Below, piece after piece: positions 28,671 through 36,561 of a DNA stretch of 64,000 nt (the stretch's first letter is position 1; every line of letters begins with the position of its first letter). The translations under genes were made by a program, and so were the position numbers. Source of the stretch: Micromonospora sp. NBC_01813 (GTDB lineage: Bacteria; Actinomycetota; Actinomycetes; Mycobacteriales; Micromonosporaceae); assembly GCF_035917335.1 (NCBI RefSeq), contig NZ_CP109067.1, positions 5,393,001 to 5,457,000 on the forward strand, read 5' to 3'. The notes under the pieces were generated by a model, which worked only from the letters and a program-made list of their open reading frames with translations, was not told where the DNA came from and did not search any database.

Positions 28671-28772
28671 TCAGAACTTGATCTTGACCGTGACCGTGAC
28701 CTGGATGCCCGCGCTGCGAAGCTGGTCGCGGTTGCCGTTGATCGGGTCGTTCTCGACAACGTTCTTCCGCAT
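28671..28772 (-). CDS. Candidate RiPP precursor peptide, 33 residues
   Basis: A short gene between the S9 peptidase and the radical SAM gene. The ATG at 28772 follows GAGAGGAGGT at ideal distance, the strongest ribosome site in the cluster. The peptide begins MRKNVVENDP, has a central Asn/Asp/Arg-rich segment ending LRSAG, and closes with IQVTVTVKIKF before TGA. The tail alternates Ile/Val/Phe with Thr/Lys/Gln, is free of Cys, and offers several beta-branched residues suited to radical C-methylation. A plausible leader/core boundary is after SAG. I know of no named precursor family with this tail. Its role as substrate is inferred from position. Confidence 0.75.
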   Translation of the reverse strand: MRKNVVENDPINGNRDQLRSAGIQVTVTVKIKF

Positions 28773-28827
28773 GCCGTTCACCTCCTCTCGAATGGACGAT
28801 GGACTTGCCAACGTGCGACGGATCGGG

Positions 28828-30753
28828 TCAGCCGACCGGCCGGGCCATGGCCAGCGCGACCGGGGTTCCCTCCTCCTGCACGCCGTCGAAGTGCCGCTGC
28901 ATGAACAGCAGCACGGTCTGCATCAGCGCCAGATGGCTCCGTGCGTCGAAGTCGTCGTGCCCGGCCCGCCGCCGAACCAGCTGATGCGGAATCCGCCGGG
29001 CGGCGAGCAGACCGGCGTACCGTTCCACCGGCGCCGGCGGGCACCGCACGTCGTCACTGGAGACGGCGAGCAGCACCGGCGCCCGGACCTGGTCGACGTA
29101 GCTGGCCGGCGACGACCGGGCGTACGCCTGCGGCACCTGTCCGGGGGTGCCGCCGAAAAGCAGCACGTCCAACGCCTGGACCGCCGGTGAGGCGGCCTGG
29201 AAGGCCGCGACGTAGTCGGCGATCGGGTTGATCGCCACCCCCAGCCGCCACAGCTGCGGCTGCACGCCGAGGGCGAGCAGCGTCAGGTAGCCGCCCCACG
29301 AGGTGCCCCACAGGGCGACCCGGCCGGCTTCGATGGTGCCGGCGGCGACCAGCTGCTCGCGAACCGCCGCCAGATCCGCGACCTGGGTCAGGCCCACCCC
29401 GTCGCTGAAGTCGTTGCGCCAGGCCGAGCCGTAGCCGCTGGACCCCCGGTAGTTGACCCGCACCACCGCGCACCCGGTGCTGACCAGGACCTCCACCAGC
29501 GGGTCGTACGCGTCCCGGGCGTGCTGCGACGGCCCACCATGGACCAGAAAGACGGCCGGATGGGTGGCCCGGCCGTCGTTCGGGGTGGCCAGCAGCACGT
29601 GAATCCGACCACCCGGCCCGGCCACCCACAGCTCCTGCCGCTGGTAGTCGTCCACCGGAGCCACCGCCGCCGCATCCAGTTCGGCACCACCGTCAGGCAG
29701 CCGCACCCCGCGCGCCGACCGCAGCTGCGGCGGCGTCACCGAATCCGTCCAGATGTAGACGACATCGCCGTCCGGCCAGACCGCCGCGTCGAGCACGCTG
29801 CCCGCCGGGGTCGGCGACACCACACTGGTACGCGAGGTCAGGTCGGCCTCGTGCAGGATCGTCCGCGCGTACCGGTCCTGGCGGATCAGGATCCGCCGAC
29901 CGTCCGGGTACCAACTCGCGGTGATCTCGGTGTCGAACCAGCACCATTCGTGCACCGTCAACCCGTCATCCCGGGTCCAGGTCGCCGGGCAGTACCGGCC
30001 GTCGGACTCCACCACGAGCAGCAGCCGGGGTTCGCCGCCGCCATTGCCGTTGCCGCCATTGCCGTTGCCGCCATTGCCGCCGCCGCTGCCGTTGCCGCCG
30101 CCGCCTCGGTTACCGCTGGGCGCGAAGCCGAGCGCCCAGATCCGTCGGTCCGGTCCGCCGGCCACCTGCCCGACCGCCTCGGTGTCGCCGTCCGGTGACC
30201 CAGGCACGGCGAGGACGGTCACCGCGTCCGGGGCGGCCGGATCGGTGCCGACAGCGGCGAGACGCCCGGTCGGATCCAGGTCCACCAGGTACGCGTACCC
30301 GGCGATCCGGGTCACTTCGGTGACCCGCCCGGACGGCGACCGCCGGTGCAGGGTCATGCCGTCGTCGTCGGCGAGACCGACCAGGGCGGTGCCGTCGGCG
30401 GCCATCGCGATCCCGGCGTGCCGGGCCGGCTCCACCCCCGGCAGCGCGGGCGCGGAAACCACGCCGTGCGCCGGCCGATCGGCGGCGGAACCGTCGGGAA
30501 AATCGCGGGTACGCCAGACACCCACCCCGGCCAGGTCGTCGTCGAACCACCACACGGTCTCGCCGTCCGGGTCCAGGGCCGCCCGGATGGTCCCGGTGTC
30601 CCGGTCGGTGACCTGCGTCAGCGTGTCGGACCGCCGATCCCAGGCCAGGATCTGGCAACGGCCGTCGGCATCACCGACGTACACCAACCGATGGGGTGCG
30701 TGCTCGGCGACGACCGGCAACGCCGGGTAGAACAGCCGGTACTCGCGGCTCAT
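28828..30753 (-). CDS. S9 family prolyl oligopeptidase-type serine peptidase
   Basis: A 641-residue protein starting MSREYRLFYPALPVVAE after GGAGGTAC. Residues 1-390 form an N-terminal beta-propeller-like region with many Asp/Gly turns, interrupted by a Gly/Asn low-complexity loop (about residues 213-245). The alpha/beta-hydrolase domain has VFLVHGGPSQHARDAYDPLV, NYRGSSGYGSAWRNDF, the nucleophile GTSWGGY (Ser about 483), SSDDVRCPP (Asp about 566) and RAGHDDFD (His about 598). No signal peptide is seen, so it acts in the cytoplasm. In this cluster it is the likely leader peptidase or trimming enzyme for the modified peptide. Its start overlaps the exporter stop by 4 bases. Confidence 0.85.
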   Translation of the reverse strand: MSREYRLFYPALPVVAEHAPHRLVYVGDADGRCQILAWDRRSDTLTQVTDRDTGTIRAALDPDGETVWWFDDDLAGVGVWRTRDFPDGSAADRPAHGVVSAPALPGVEPARHAGIAMAADGTALVGLADDDGMTLHRRSPSGRVTEVTRIAGYAYLVDLDPTGRLAAVGTDPAAPDAVTVLAVPGSPDGDTEAVGQVAGGPDRRIWALGFAPSGNRGGGGNGSGGGNGGNGNGGNGNGGGEPRLLLVVESDGRYCPATWTRDDGLTVHEWCWFDTEITASWYPDGRRILIRQDRYARTILHEADLTSRTSVVSPTPAGSVLDAAVWPDGDVVYIWTDSVTPPQLRSARGVRLPDGGAELDAAAVAPVDDYQRQELWVAGPGGRIHVLLATPNDGRATHPAVFLVHGGPSQHARDAYDPLVEVLVSTGCAVVRVNYRGSSGYGSAWRNDFSDGVGLTQVADLAAVREQLVAAGTIEAGRVALWGTSWGGYLTLLALGVQPQLWRLGVAINPIADYVAAFQAASPAVQALDVLLFGGTPGQVPQAYARSSPASYVDQVRAPVLLAVSSDDVRCPPAPVERYAGLLAARRIPHQLVRRRAGHDDFDARSHLALMQTVLLFMQRHFDGVQEEGTPVALAMARPVG

Positions 30754-32069
30754 CGACGTACCTCCGCTGCCTCTGGATCGGTAGGCGCATGCTCTGTCTG
30801 CGCTGGATCGGCTGGTGCGGGATCGTCCGGTGGCTCTTCCGCTCCGGCGCGCAGTTGCCGCAGGTTGACGGTGGTGTAGCCAGCGAGCAGGGCGAGCAGC
30901 GCGGCGAAGATCAGCGCCACCGTCGACGGGCTGTACCAGGCGACGAGCAGGCCGGCGAGCAACGGGGCCGGGGTCTGCAGCACCTCGCCGGCGGTGCCCA
31001 TCACCGTGCCGACCCGGCCCTGCAGTTCGTCCGGGGTCAGCGCGATCACCCGGGACTGGAAGATCACTCCGAGCAGCGGGCTGAGCAGGAAGACCAGACC
31101 GAACAGCAGGCCGTACGTCCAGGTCTGCCGGGCCTGCGACATGGCGACGACCAGCGCCACCATCGCCCAGGACGCGACGACGATGACGGTCATCGGTCGG
31201 ACCCGGCTGAACACGGCGGGGGCGGCCAGCGCTCCGGTGAGACCGCCGACGCTGGCGACGGTGAGAATCAACCCGATCGACGCTGCCGGCGCACCCTGCT
31301 GACCTGCGGTCAAAATGGCGTAGTAGATGAGCGCACCGAAAGTAAAATTGATGCCCGCTGCCCAGATGGTGACGAATCGCAGGAACGGCTGCTGCCACAC
31401 AAACCGCAGGCCATCGCGCAGATCAGCGAGGAAAGATGTCCGTTCGGTGCGGGTCGGCGTGAGATCGGTACGGATCGCCGAGACCAGGCAGGCGGACACC
31501 ACGTAGGAGACCGCATCCACCAGGAACGGCACCCACCGCCCTATCTGATAGAGAACGCCACCGAACAGCGGGCCCACGATCTGCACGGCGTGATTGCGTG
31601 CCTCCAGCCGCGACAATGCTTTCTTGTCGTCGGCGGGGAGCACCCGGCGGATGGATCCGGCACCAGCGGCTTCGTAACCGCTCTGCGCGAGACCCTCCAC
31701 GAATGCCGCACCGGCGAGCACCGCCAGGGTGGCGGCACCGGTGGCGACCCCGACGAACAGTCCGGCCATCACGACGGCGGCCACCAGCAGCGAAACCACC
31801 ATCATCTGCTTTCGCGGCAGCCGGTCGGCCAGTACGCCGGCCACCGGGGCCGCGACCAGCCGGCCGGCCAGGGCCAGTGCGCCGACCAGGCCCGCGGCCG
31901 CCGGCGATCCGGTGACCGCCAAGGTCACCAGCGGGAAGACGATCCCCGACGTTTGCGAACCGAGCTGATCGACCGCTCCGGCGATCCAGTACAGCCGGAA
32001 GTCTCTCTTTCGGGTTACTTCAGCTGGCGTCGGACCCGACATCGAGTCAGCTGACATCAGATTGGCCAC
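30750..32069 (-). CDS. MFS transporter, probable exporter of the cluster product
   Basis: A 439-residue membrane protein with about 12 helices. The GTG at 32069 is used, and ATG codons 4 and 9 positions in are alternatives. The MFS-type loop 2-3 motif is GVLADRLPRKQMMVVSLLV, and the N-terminus FRLYWIAGAVDQLGSQTSGI is like MFS_3/enterobactin-exporter type drug efflux proteins. A hydrophilic Pro/Glu/Asp tail follows the last helix. It is the first gene of the minus-strand RiPP operon and its stop overlaps the peptidase start (ATGA). Export or self-resistance is the expected role. Confidence 0.85.
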   Translation of the reverse strand: MANLMSADSMSGPTPAEVTRKRDFRLYWIAGAVDQLGSQTSGIVFPLVTLAVTGSPAAAGLVGALALAGRLVAAPVAGVLADRLPRKQMMVVSLLVAAVVMAGLFVGVATGAATLAVLAGAAFVEGLAQSGYEAAGAGSIRRVLPADDKKALSRLEARNHAVQIVGPLFGGVLYQIGRWVPFLVDAVSYVVSACLVSAIRTDLTPTRTERTSFLADLRDGLRFVWQQPFLRFVTIWAAGINFTFGALIYYAILTAGQQGAPAASIGLILTVASVGGLTGALAAPAVFSRVRPMTVIVVASWAMVALVVAMSQARQTWTYGLLFGLVFLLSPLLGVIFQSRVIALTPDELQGRVGTVMGTAGEVLQTPAPLLAGLLVAWYSPSTVALIFAALLALLAGYTTVNLRQLRAGAEEPPDDPAPADPAQTEHAPTDPEAAEVRR

Positions 32070-32515
32070 ATCATCGGCATGAATGTCCCAGTTGGTTGAT
32101 TGAGACCGTCCTGACGAGCTTGAATCAGGTTGATGAAATCAACCGGCCGCCCCCGATATGGCCGTGGACCGAGGCTAACAGCGAGACCATCACGATGCAA
32201 GCAGGTAAATACGTTGAGCTACCACCAGATGTTCGGACGGGTCATTCAAACCAAACTTTTCGAATTCACCCCCAACAATCATCGCTGTACCGCAGTCCCA
32301 GGTTTTCCCGGCATCAGCGACGTTGTGTGGACAAGACCTGGCGTCGCCCGAACGTCGGCTCAGTCCGCTATAGACCGAGTCGTCGGAGGTCACCTGGTTT
32401 CCCAGGCCAGAAGAAACATGAACAGTTTTTTCACGTTTGCCAGGCTGCGCCCCCACGGGAAAAGATGCCTTCGTCTCGCGCACGGCCAAACCCACCACCA
32501 GACCGAGGAGGAACC
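32070..32515. other. Promoter region between the RiPP operon and the NmrA gene
   Basis: A 446-base stretch between divergent starts, clearly richer in A+T than the genes around it. It holds the inverted repeat at 32128-32144 near the exporter side and a GAGGAGGAACC ribosome site for the plus-strand gene. No small ORF with its own ribosome site was convincing. Confidence 0.6.
32128..32144. promoter_or_regulatory. Candidate operator upstream of the RiPP operon
   Basis: GGTTGAT-GAA-ATCAACC is a perfect 7-bp inverted repeat centred about 67 bases upstream of the exporter start, in the AT-rich promoter region. No regulator gene lies inside the cluster, so the protein that might bind is unknown. 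Confidence 0.4.
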
Positions 32516-33382
32516 GTGACGACCCTGGTGACCGGTGCGACCGGCAACGTCGGCCGGATCGTGGTAACGCAGTTGGTCGAGGCGGGTGACCAGGTCCGGG
32601 CAATGACCCGGACCCCGCGTTCGGCCCGATTCCCAGCCGGCGTGGACGTCGTCCCGGGTGATCTCGACGACCCATCGACGCTGGCAGCTGCGTTGCACGG
32701 CGTCGACCGCATGTACCTTTTCCCGGTGGCCGCAACCGCGCCGGAGGTGGTCCGCCGCGCGAAGCAGGCCGGCGTGAGGCGGATCGTGGTCCTCTCCTCC
32801 GGGGCGGTCACCGGCGGCTACGACACCGATTTCCATCTGCCGGTCGAGCGGGCCGTGGAGGACTCCGGCCTGGAATGGACCCATGTGCGTCCCGGCGAGT
32901 TCATGCTCAACAAGCTCTGGCTGTGGGGTCCGTCGATCCGTACCGAGAGCGTGGTCCACGAAGCGTTTCCCGACGTGGCGTGGTGCCCGGTGCATGAGCG
33001 GGACATCGCCGGCGTCGCTACCGCCGCACTGCGCGAAGACGGCCACCACGGTAAGGCGTACGACCTCAACGGGCCCGAGCTGTTGACCTGCCGTCAGCAG
33101 GTCGACGCCATCGCCGCAGCGATCGGCCGACCCGTCCGGCTGGACGTCGTCACCGCCGAGCAGGCCCGAGAGATCTACCGTGAGCAGGGTGGCTTCGCCG
33201 CAGACAACGCCGACTTCCTCCTCGGGTTCGAGGACTATTCGGGCGGCGAATCCGAACCGGAAGACCGTGCCGAACTGGACCTCGGCGCTGAGTGGCCGTT
33301 GCCGACATCGGAGCAGGTCACCGGACGACCCGCACGCACCTTCCTGCAGTGGGCGCACGACCACGCGGCGGAGCTGTCGTAG
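32516..33382 (+). CDS. NmrA-like NAD(P)-binding protein
   Basis: A 288-residue atypical SDR. The GTG at 32516 follows GAGGAGGAACC. The cofactor motif VTGATGNVGRIVVTQLVEAG lies at the N-terminus, followed by GDLDDPSTLAAALHGVDRMY and VRRIVVLSSGAVTGG. The usual YxxxK is absent, which is normal for NmrA/quinone-reductase-like members. They act as redox sensors or as reductases on small substrates. The stop overlaps the next start by 1 base, so it is coupled to the downstream phosphatase-like gene. The end, RTFLQWAHDHAAELS, is typical of the family. Confidence 0.85.
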   Translation: MTTLVTGATGNVGRIVVTQLVEAGDQVRAMTRTPRSARFPAGVDVVPGDLDDPSTLAAALHGVDRMYLFPVAATAPEVVRRAKQAGVRRIVVLSSGAVTGGYDTDFHLPVERAVEDSGLEWTHVRPGEFMLNKLWLWGPSIRTESVVHEAFPDVAWCPVHERDIAGVATAALREDGHHGKAYDLNGPELLTCRQQVDAIAAAIGRPVRLDVVTAEQAREIYREQGGFAADNADFLLGFEDYSGGESEPEDRAELDLGAEWPLPTSEQVTGRPARTFLQWAHDHAAELS

Positions 33383-34170
33383 TGCGGATCGTGAGCGTCA
33401 ATGCCTGGGGCGGCGCGTTGGCCGATGAACTGCTCGGCTGGCTGCCCAGCAGCGCGGCCGACGTCATCTGTCTGCAGGAAGTGACCCGAACCCCTGGTCT
33501 GACCGGCTGGACCCGCTTCAGCGACGCAGAACGTAACCTGCCGCAGCGCGCCAGCCTGCTCGACGATGTCCGCACCGTGCTGCCACGTCATCAGGCGTAC
33601 TTCGTCGCCAGCGACTCCGGACCTGTGTCCGACCACGCGGGCAGCCGCCACCGGCAGGACTTCGGCCTGGCTACCTTCGTCGCCGAGCAACTGCCCGTCG
33701 TCGGTGTCGGCTCGGCCTTCGTACACGGGGAGTTCGTCGACCATCCGGAGTGGACGGCGGATCGCCCGCGCGTCGCCCTCGCCGTCGGGACCGTCGGCCG
33801 CGGATTGGTCTGGGTGGTGCAGGTCCACGGGTTGCGCGACCCGACCGGCAAGGGTGACACCACTGCGCGACGTCGCCAGGCCGAACGACTCGCGGGCCTG
33901 GTCAGCCGGGTACGCGGCCCGCGCGACCTGGTGGTCGTGTGCGGCGATTTCAACCTGCTGCCCGGCAGTGAGACGTTCCACGTGCTGGCCGGGGTCGGCC
34001 TGACCGACCTGGTCGGCACCGCCGACACCCGCACCTCGCACTACCCGAAGCCGGTCCGGCACGCGAGTTACCTGCTCGTCTCCGACGTCGCTGCCGTCGA
34101 GCGGTTTCAGGTCCTGCGGGAGCCGGAAGTCTCCGACCACCGTGCGCTCATCCTCGATGTCCGGACCTGA
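33382..34170 (+). CDS. Endonuclease/exonuclease/phosphatase family protein
   Basis: A 262-residue protein with a GTG start overlapping the preceding stop. The EEP fold motifs are present in order: RIVSVNAWGG (Asn of the active site), ICLQEVTR (metal-binding Glu), VQVHGLRDP, VVVCGDFNLLPG (Asp and Asn) and SDHRALILDV (catalytic Asp-His). It could act on DNA, inositol phosphates or sphingolipids, and nothing in the sequence decides which. No signal peptide is present. It ends convergently with the ATPase gene. Confidence 0.85.
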   Translation: MRIVSVNAWGGALADELLGWLPSSAADVICLQEVTRTPGLTGWTRFSDAERNLPQRASLLDDVRTVLPRHQAYFVASDSGPVSDHAGSRHRQDFGLATFVAEQLPVVGVGSAFVHGEFVDHPEWTADRPRVALAVGTVGRGLVWVVQVHGLRDPTGKGDTTARRRQAERLAGLVSRVRGPRDLVVVCGDFNLLPGSETFHVLAGVGLTDLVGTADTRTSHYPKPVRHASYLLVSDVAAVERFQVLREPEVSDHRALILDVRT

Positions 34171-34191
34171 TCTCGACACACAACGGGCGCT

Positions 34192-35613
34192 CTACCAGGC
34201 GGCTAGCAGGTCGGCAGGCTGGTAGAGCACGTCGAGCCCGCGACATGAGGCACCGCTGCGGGAGACGGCGATGGTCGGCAGCGGTTCGTCGGTCAGCACG
34301 GCCCGATGCCGGAACAGCGCGGACAGGTCGTGCCCGTCGAACGGTGCCTGGTCGTGCCATTTGATCGAGCCGACGAAGTACAGCTCGCGGGCAATCGGTG
34401 CCCGGTCGGCACCGACGATGTCGATCTCGACGTCGTTGGATCTGGTCCAGTACGCCCCGATGGCGGGTGCCGCCGGCAGCGAGTCGTCGGGCAGCAGCCG
34501 GGCGAGCGCGTCGCGGATCAGCGGCTCCACCGCCCGGCCTCGCCAGCTCGGATAGCTCGTCCGGATGCGGGCGAGGGTCAGGTCACCCCGGCCGCGTTCG
34601 ATCTCCGGCATCGCGGGGGCGAGAAACCGCAGCCAGAAGCGCAGGTACGGGTCGACGATCCGGTAGCGGCGGTCCTTCGACGGGCGGGTGGACAGCGGCA
34701 GCTCACCGATGACGAGCCGCTTGGCCTGCAGGGTTTCCAGGGACCGATGCAGCGACGTGGCGGACAGGTCGCCAGCCGTACGGGCGATGTTGGTGAACGT
34801 ACGCTCGCCGGAGCCGATCGCGGTCAGCACCTCGCGGGCCTGGAGCTGGGCGGGGAACTCGGCGGCGAGTGACCGTTCCGCAGAGACCAGCAGCGCCGAT
34901 GTCGGGTCGGCCAGCGCCGCGTCGAGGAAGTCCCACCCGCTCGCACCGGACGGCCATTCGGCGGCGACCAGCGGCAGTCCACCGGTGATCAGGGCGGCGT
35001 CGATCGCGTCGGCGGGTGGCAGGTCGAGCATGGTGGCAAGGTCGGCCGGGTTGAGCGGGCCGAGCACCATCTCCCGGCCACGCTGGTGGAACGGCCGGCG
35101 GTAGTCGTCGAGCGCCTCCATCATCGCCAGGTCCGAGCCGATGAGGACGAGCAGCACCGGCTTGCGGGACAGCAGCCGATCCCAGGCCCGCTGCAGGATG
35201 CCTTCGAACTGCTGCTCGGGATCCATCAGGTATGGCACTTCGTCGAGGACGACGACACTGGGGGTGTCGTCGGGCAGCGCCGCTGCCAACAGCCGGAACG
35301 CGGCGTCCCAGTCCGACGGGTTGGCGGCGGCGACCAGGTCCCGGCCGGGCAGGGTCGATTCGGCGGCGTCGGTGGCGAGTTGCCGCAGTTCGGTGGCGGT
35401 GCCGGCACCGGCTGCGGTGAAGTAGAGGTACGGCACCCCGGCGTCGTCGACGAACCGCTCGACCAGTCGGGACTTGCCGACCCGCCGCCGCCCTCGGATG
35501 AGCAGACAGCGGCCGGGCCGGTCGTCGCGGGCCGACGCGATCCGATCCAGCTCGGCGGCGAGGGTGCCAAGTTCCCGGGTACGCCCGACGAAGCTCGCCA
35601 CACCAACCCCCAT
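34192..35613 (-). CDS. ATP-binding protein with DUF234 (archaeal-ATPase-like)
   Basis: A 473-residue protein. FVGRTRELGTLAAELDRI opens the ATPase, Walker A is IRGRRRVGKSRLVERF (about residues 39-54) and Walker B is SVVVLDEVPYLMD (about 119-131), with VLIGSDLAMM as sensor 1. A winged helix follows (AREVLTAIGSGERTFTNIAR). The C-terminal DUF234 nuclease-like domain has YRIVDPYLRFWLRFLAPAMP, RGRAVEPLIRDALARLL and GAYWTRSNDVEIDIVG, a PD-(D/E)xK-like segment. Such stand-alone proteins are mobile and may act in defence. The start codon lies inside a palindromic repeat pair, suggesting autoregulation. Confidence 0.85.
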   Translation of the reverse strand: MGVGVASFVGRTRELGTLAAELDRIASARDDRPGRCLLIRGRRRVGKSRLVERFVDDAGVPYLYFTAAGAGTATELRQLATDAAESTLPGRDLVAAANPSDWDAAFRLLAAALPDDTPSVVVLDEVPYLMDPEQQFEGILQRAWDRLLSRKPVLLVLIGSDLAMMEALDDYRRPFHQRGREMVLGPLNPADLATMLDLPPADAIDAALITGGLPLVAAEWPSGASGWDFLDAALADPTSALLVSAERSLAAEFPAQLQAREVLTAIGSGERTFTNIARTAGDLSATSLHRSLETLQAKRLVIGELPLSTRPSKDRRYRIVDPYLRFWLRFLAPAMPEIERGRGDLTLARIRTSYPSWRGRAVEPLIRDALARLLPDDSLPAAPAIGAYWTRSNDVEIDIVGADRAPIARELYFVGSIKWHDQAPFDGHDLSALFRHRAVLTDEPLPTIAVSRSGASCRGLDVLYQPADLLAAW

Positions 35614-35640
35614 GTTAGTAACACTGATGTTAGTAACATC
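35613..35640. promoter_or_regulatory. Paired palindromes at the ATPase gene start
   Basis: TGTTA-G-TAACA (35613-35623) and GATGTTA-G-TAACATC (35626-35640) are two copies of one palindrome with centres 15 bases apart. The first touches the ATG of the minus-strand ATPase gene. This spacing suits two dimers bound side by side. Confidence 0.55.
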
Positions 35641-35769
35641 CAGGTTAGCTCACGATGAGCGCCACGCGCTCGATCAAAGTTTGCTGTGATCTTTGTCGTG
35701 GCTACTGCAGAACTTGCCTGAGCGACTAATATCGCAGAAGCGAGTTAAATTTTGCAGTAAGGAGTGGCG

Positions 35770-36561
35770 GTGAACCGGAAAAATCTAACAGCTCTCGCCG
35801 GCATCGCCAGCGACCAGTGGGGCATGATCAGCACAGCGCAGGCCGCGCATCTCGGGATCACCGCAGTCAGCCTGGCCGGCATGGCTCGTGCAGGGGAGCT
35901 TGACCGGCTCACCCATGGCGTCTACCGCCTGGCCGGCACCCCTCCCGACTTGCACGACGACCTACGGGCGGCGTGGATTGCTCTCGACCCGCATCGAACC
36001 GCAGCGGAACGAATCGCGGCAGGCCCTACCGAGATCGTCTCCCACCGGTCAGCCGCAGAGTTACACCGACTCGGCAACCTGGACGCCGACCTGTTGGAGT
36101 TCACCACGATCATCCGTCGCCAGACTCGCCGCACGGACGTCGTGCTCCGCCGAGGCACCTTCGACGACACGGACTGGACTCTTGTTGACGGCCTGCCGAC
36201 AACCACACCGCTGCGTACCCTGCGGGACCTCGCGGCCAGCCGCGCCGATCGCGGACACCTCTCCGGCGCCGTCCGGGACGCCGTCACGCAACACAGCGTG
36301 CCGCTCACCGACATCTCGACAGAACTGGCACCCTACGCGGGGTCCTACGGCGCGGTCGCGGGCAACGGCGAAAGCCTCGTCGACGTTCTACTCGCTGAGT
36401 CAGGCATCCCAGCGGATGCGCTGGACCTCGTCGAGCGCCTGGCCAGGCAGATCGTCCAGCTAAGCACGGCCCACAACCTGGACCCGTTGCGGGCCGTGCT
36501 CCATCAACTAGACCGACAGCGACCTGTCGACGTATCGAGAAAGCCTGATGAGAGCCGATAA
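35770..36561 (+). CDS. AbiEi-type antitoxin of a type IV toxin-antitoxin system
   Basis: A 263-residue protein. The GTG at 35770 is 5 bases after AAGGAG, and the GTG at 35764 overlaps that site and is unlikely. The N-terminal winged helix is DQWGMISTAQAAHLGITAVS, with LDRLTHGVYRLAG as the wing, the usual AbiEi antitoxin domain. Then come SHRSAAELHRLGNLDADLLE, the TDVVLRRG strand and LPTTTPLRTLRDLA, as in the COG5340 family. The antitoxin represses the operon and counters the AbiEii nucleotidyltransferase. The next gene starts 14 bases before this one ends. Confidence 0.87.
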   Translation: MNRKNLTALAGIASDQWGMISTAQAAHLGITAVSLAGMARAGELDRLTHGVYRLAGTPPDLHDDLRAAWIALDPHRTAAERIAAGPTEIVSHRSAAELHRLGNLDADLLEFTTIIRRQTRRTDVVLRRGTFDDTDWTLVDGLPTTTPLRTLRDLAASRADRGHLSGAVRDAVTQHSVPLTDISTELAPYAGSYGAVAGNGESLVDVLLAESGIPADALDLVERLARQIVQLSTAHNLDPLRAVLHQLDRQRPVDVSRKPDESR

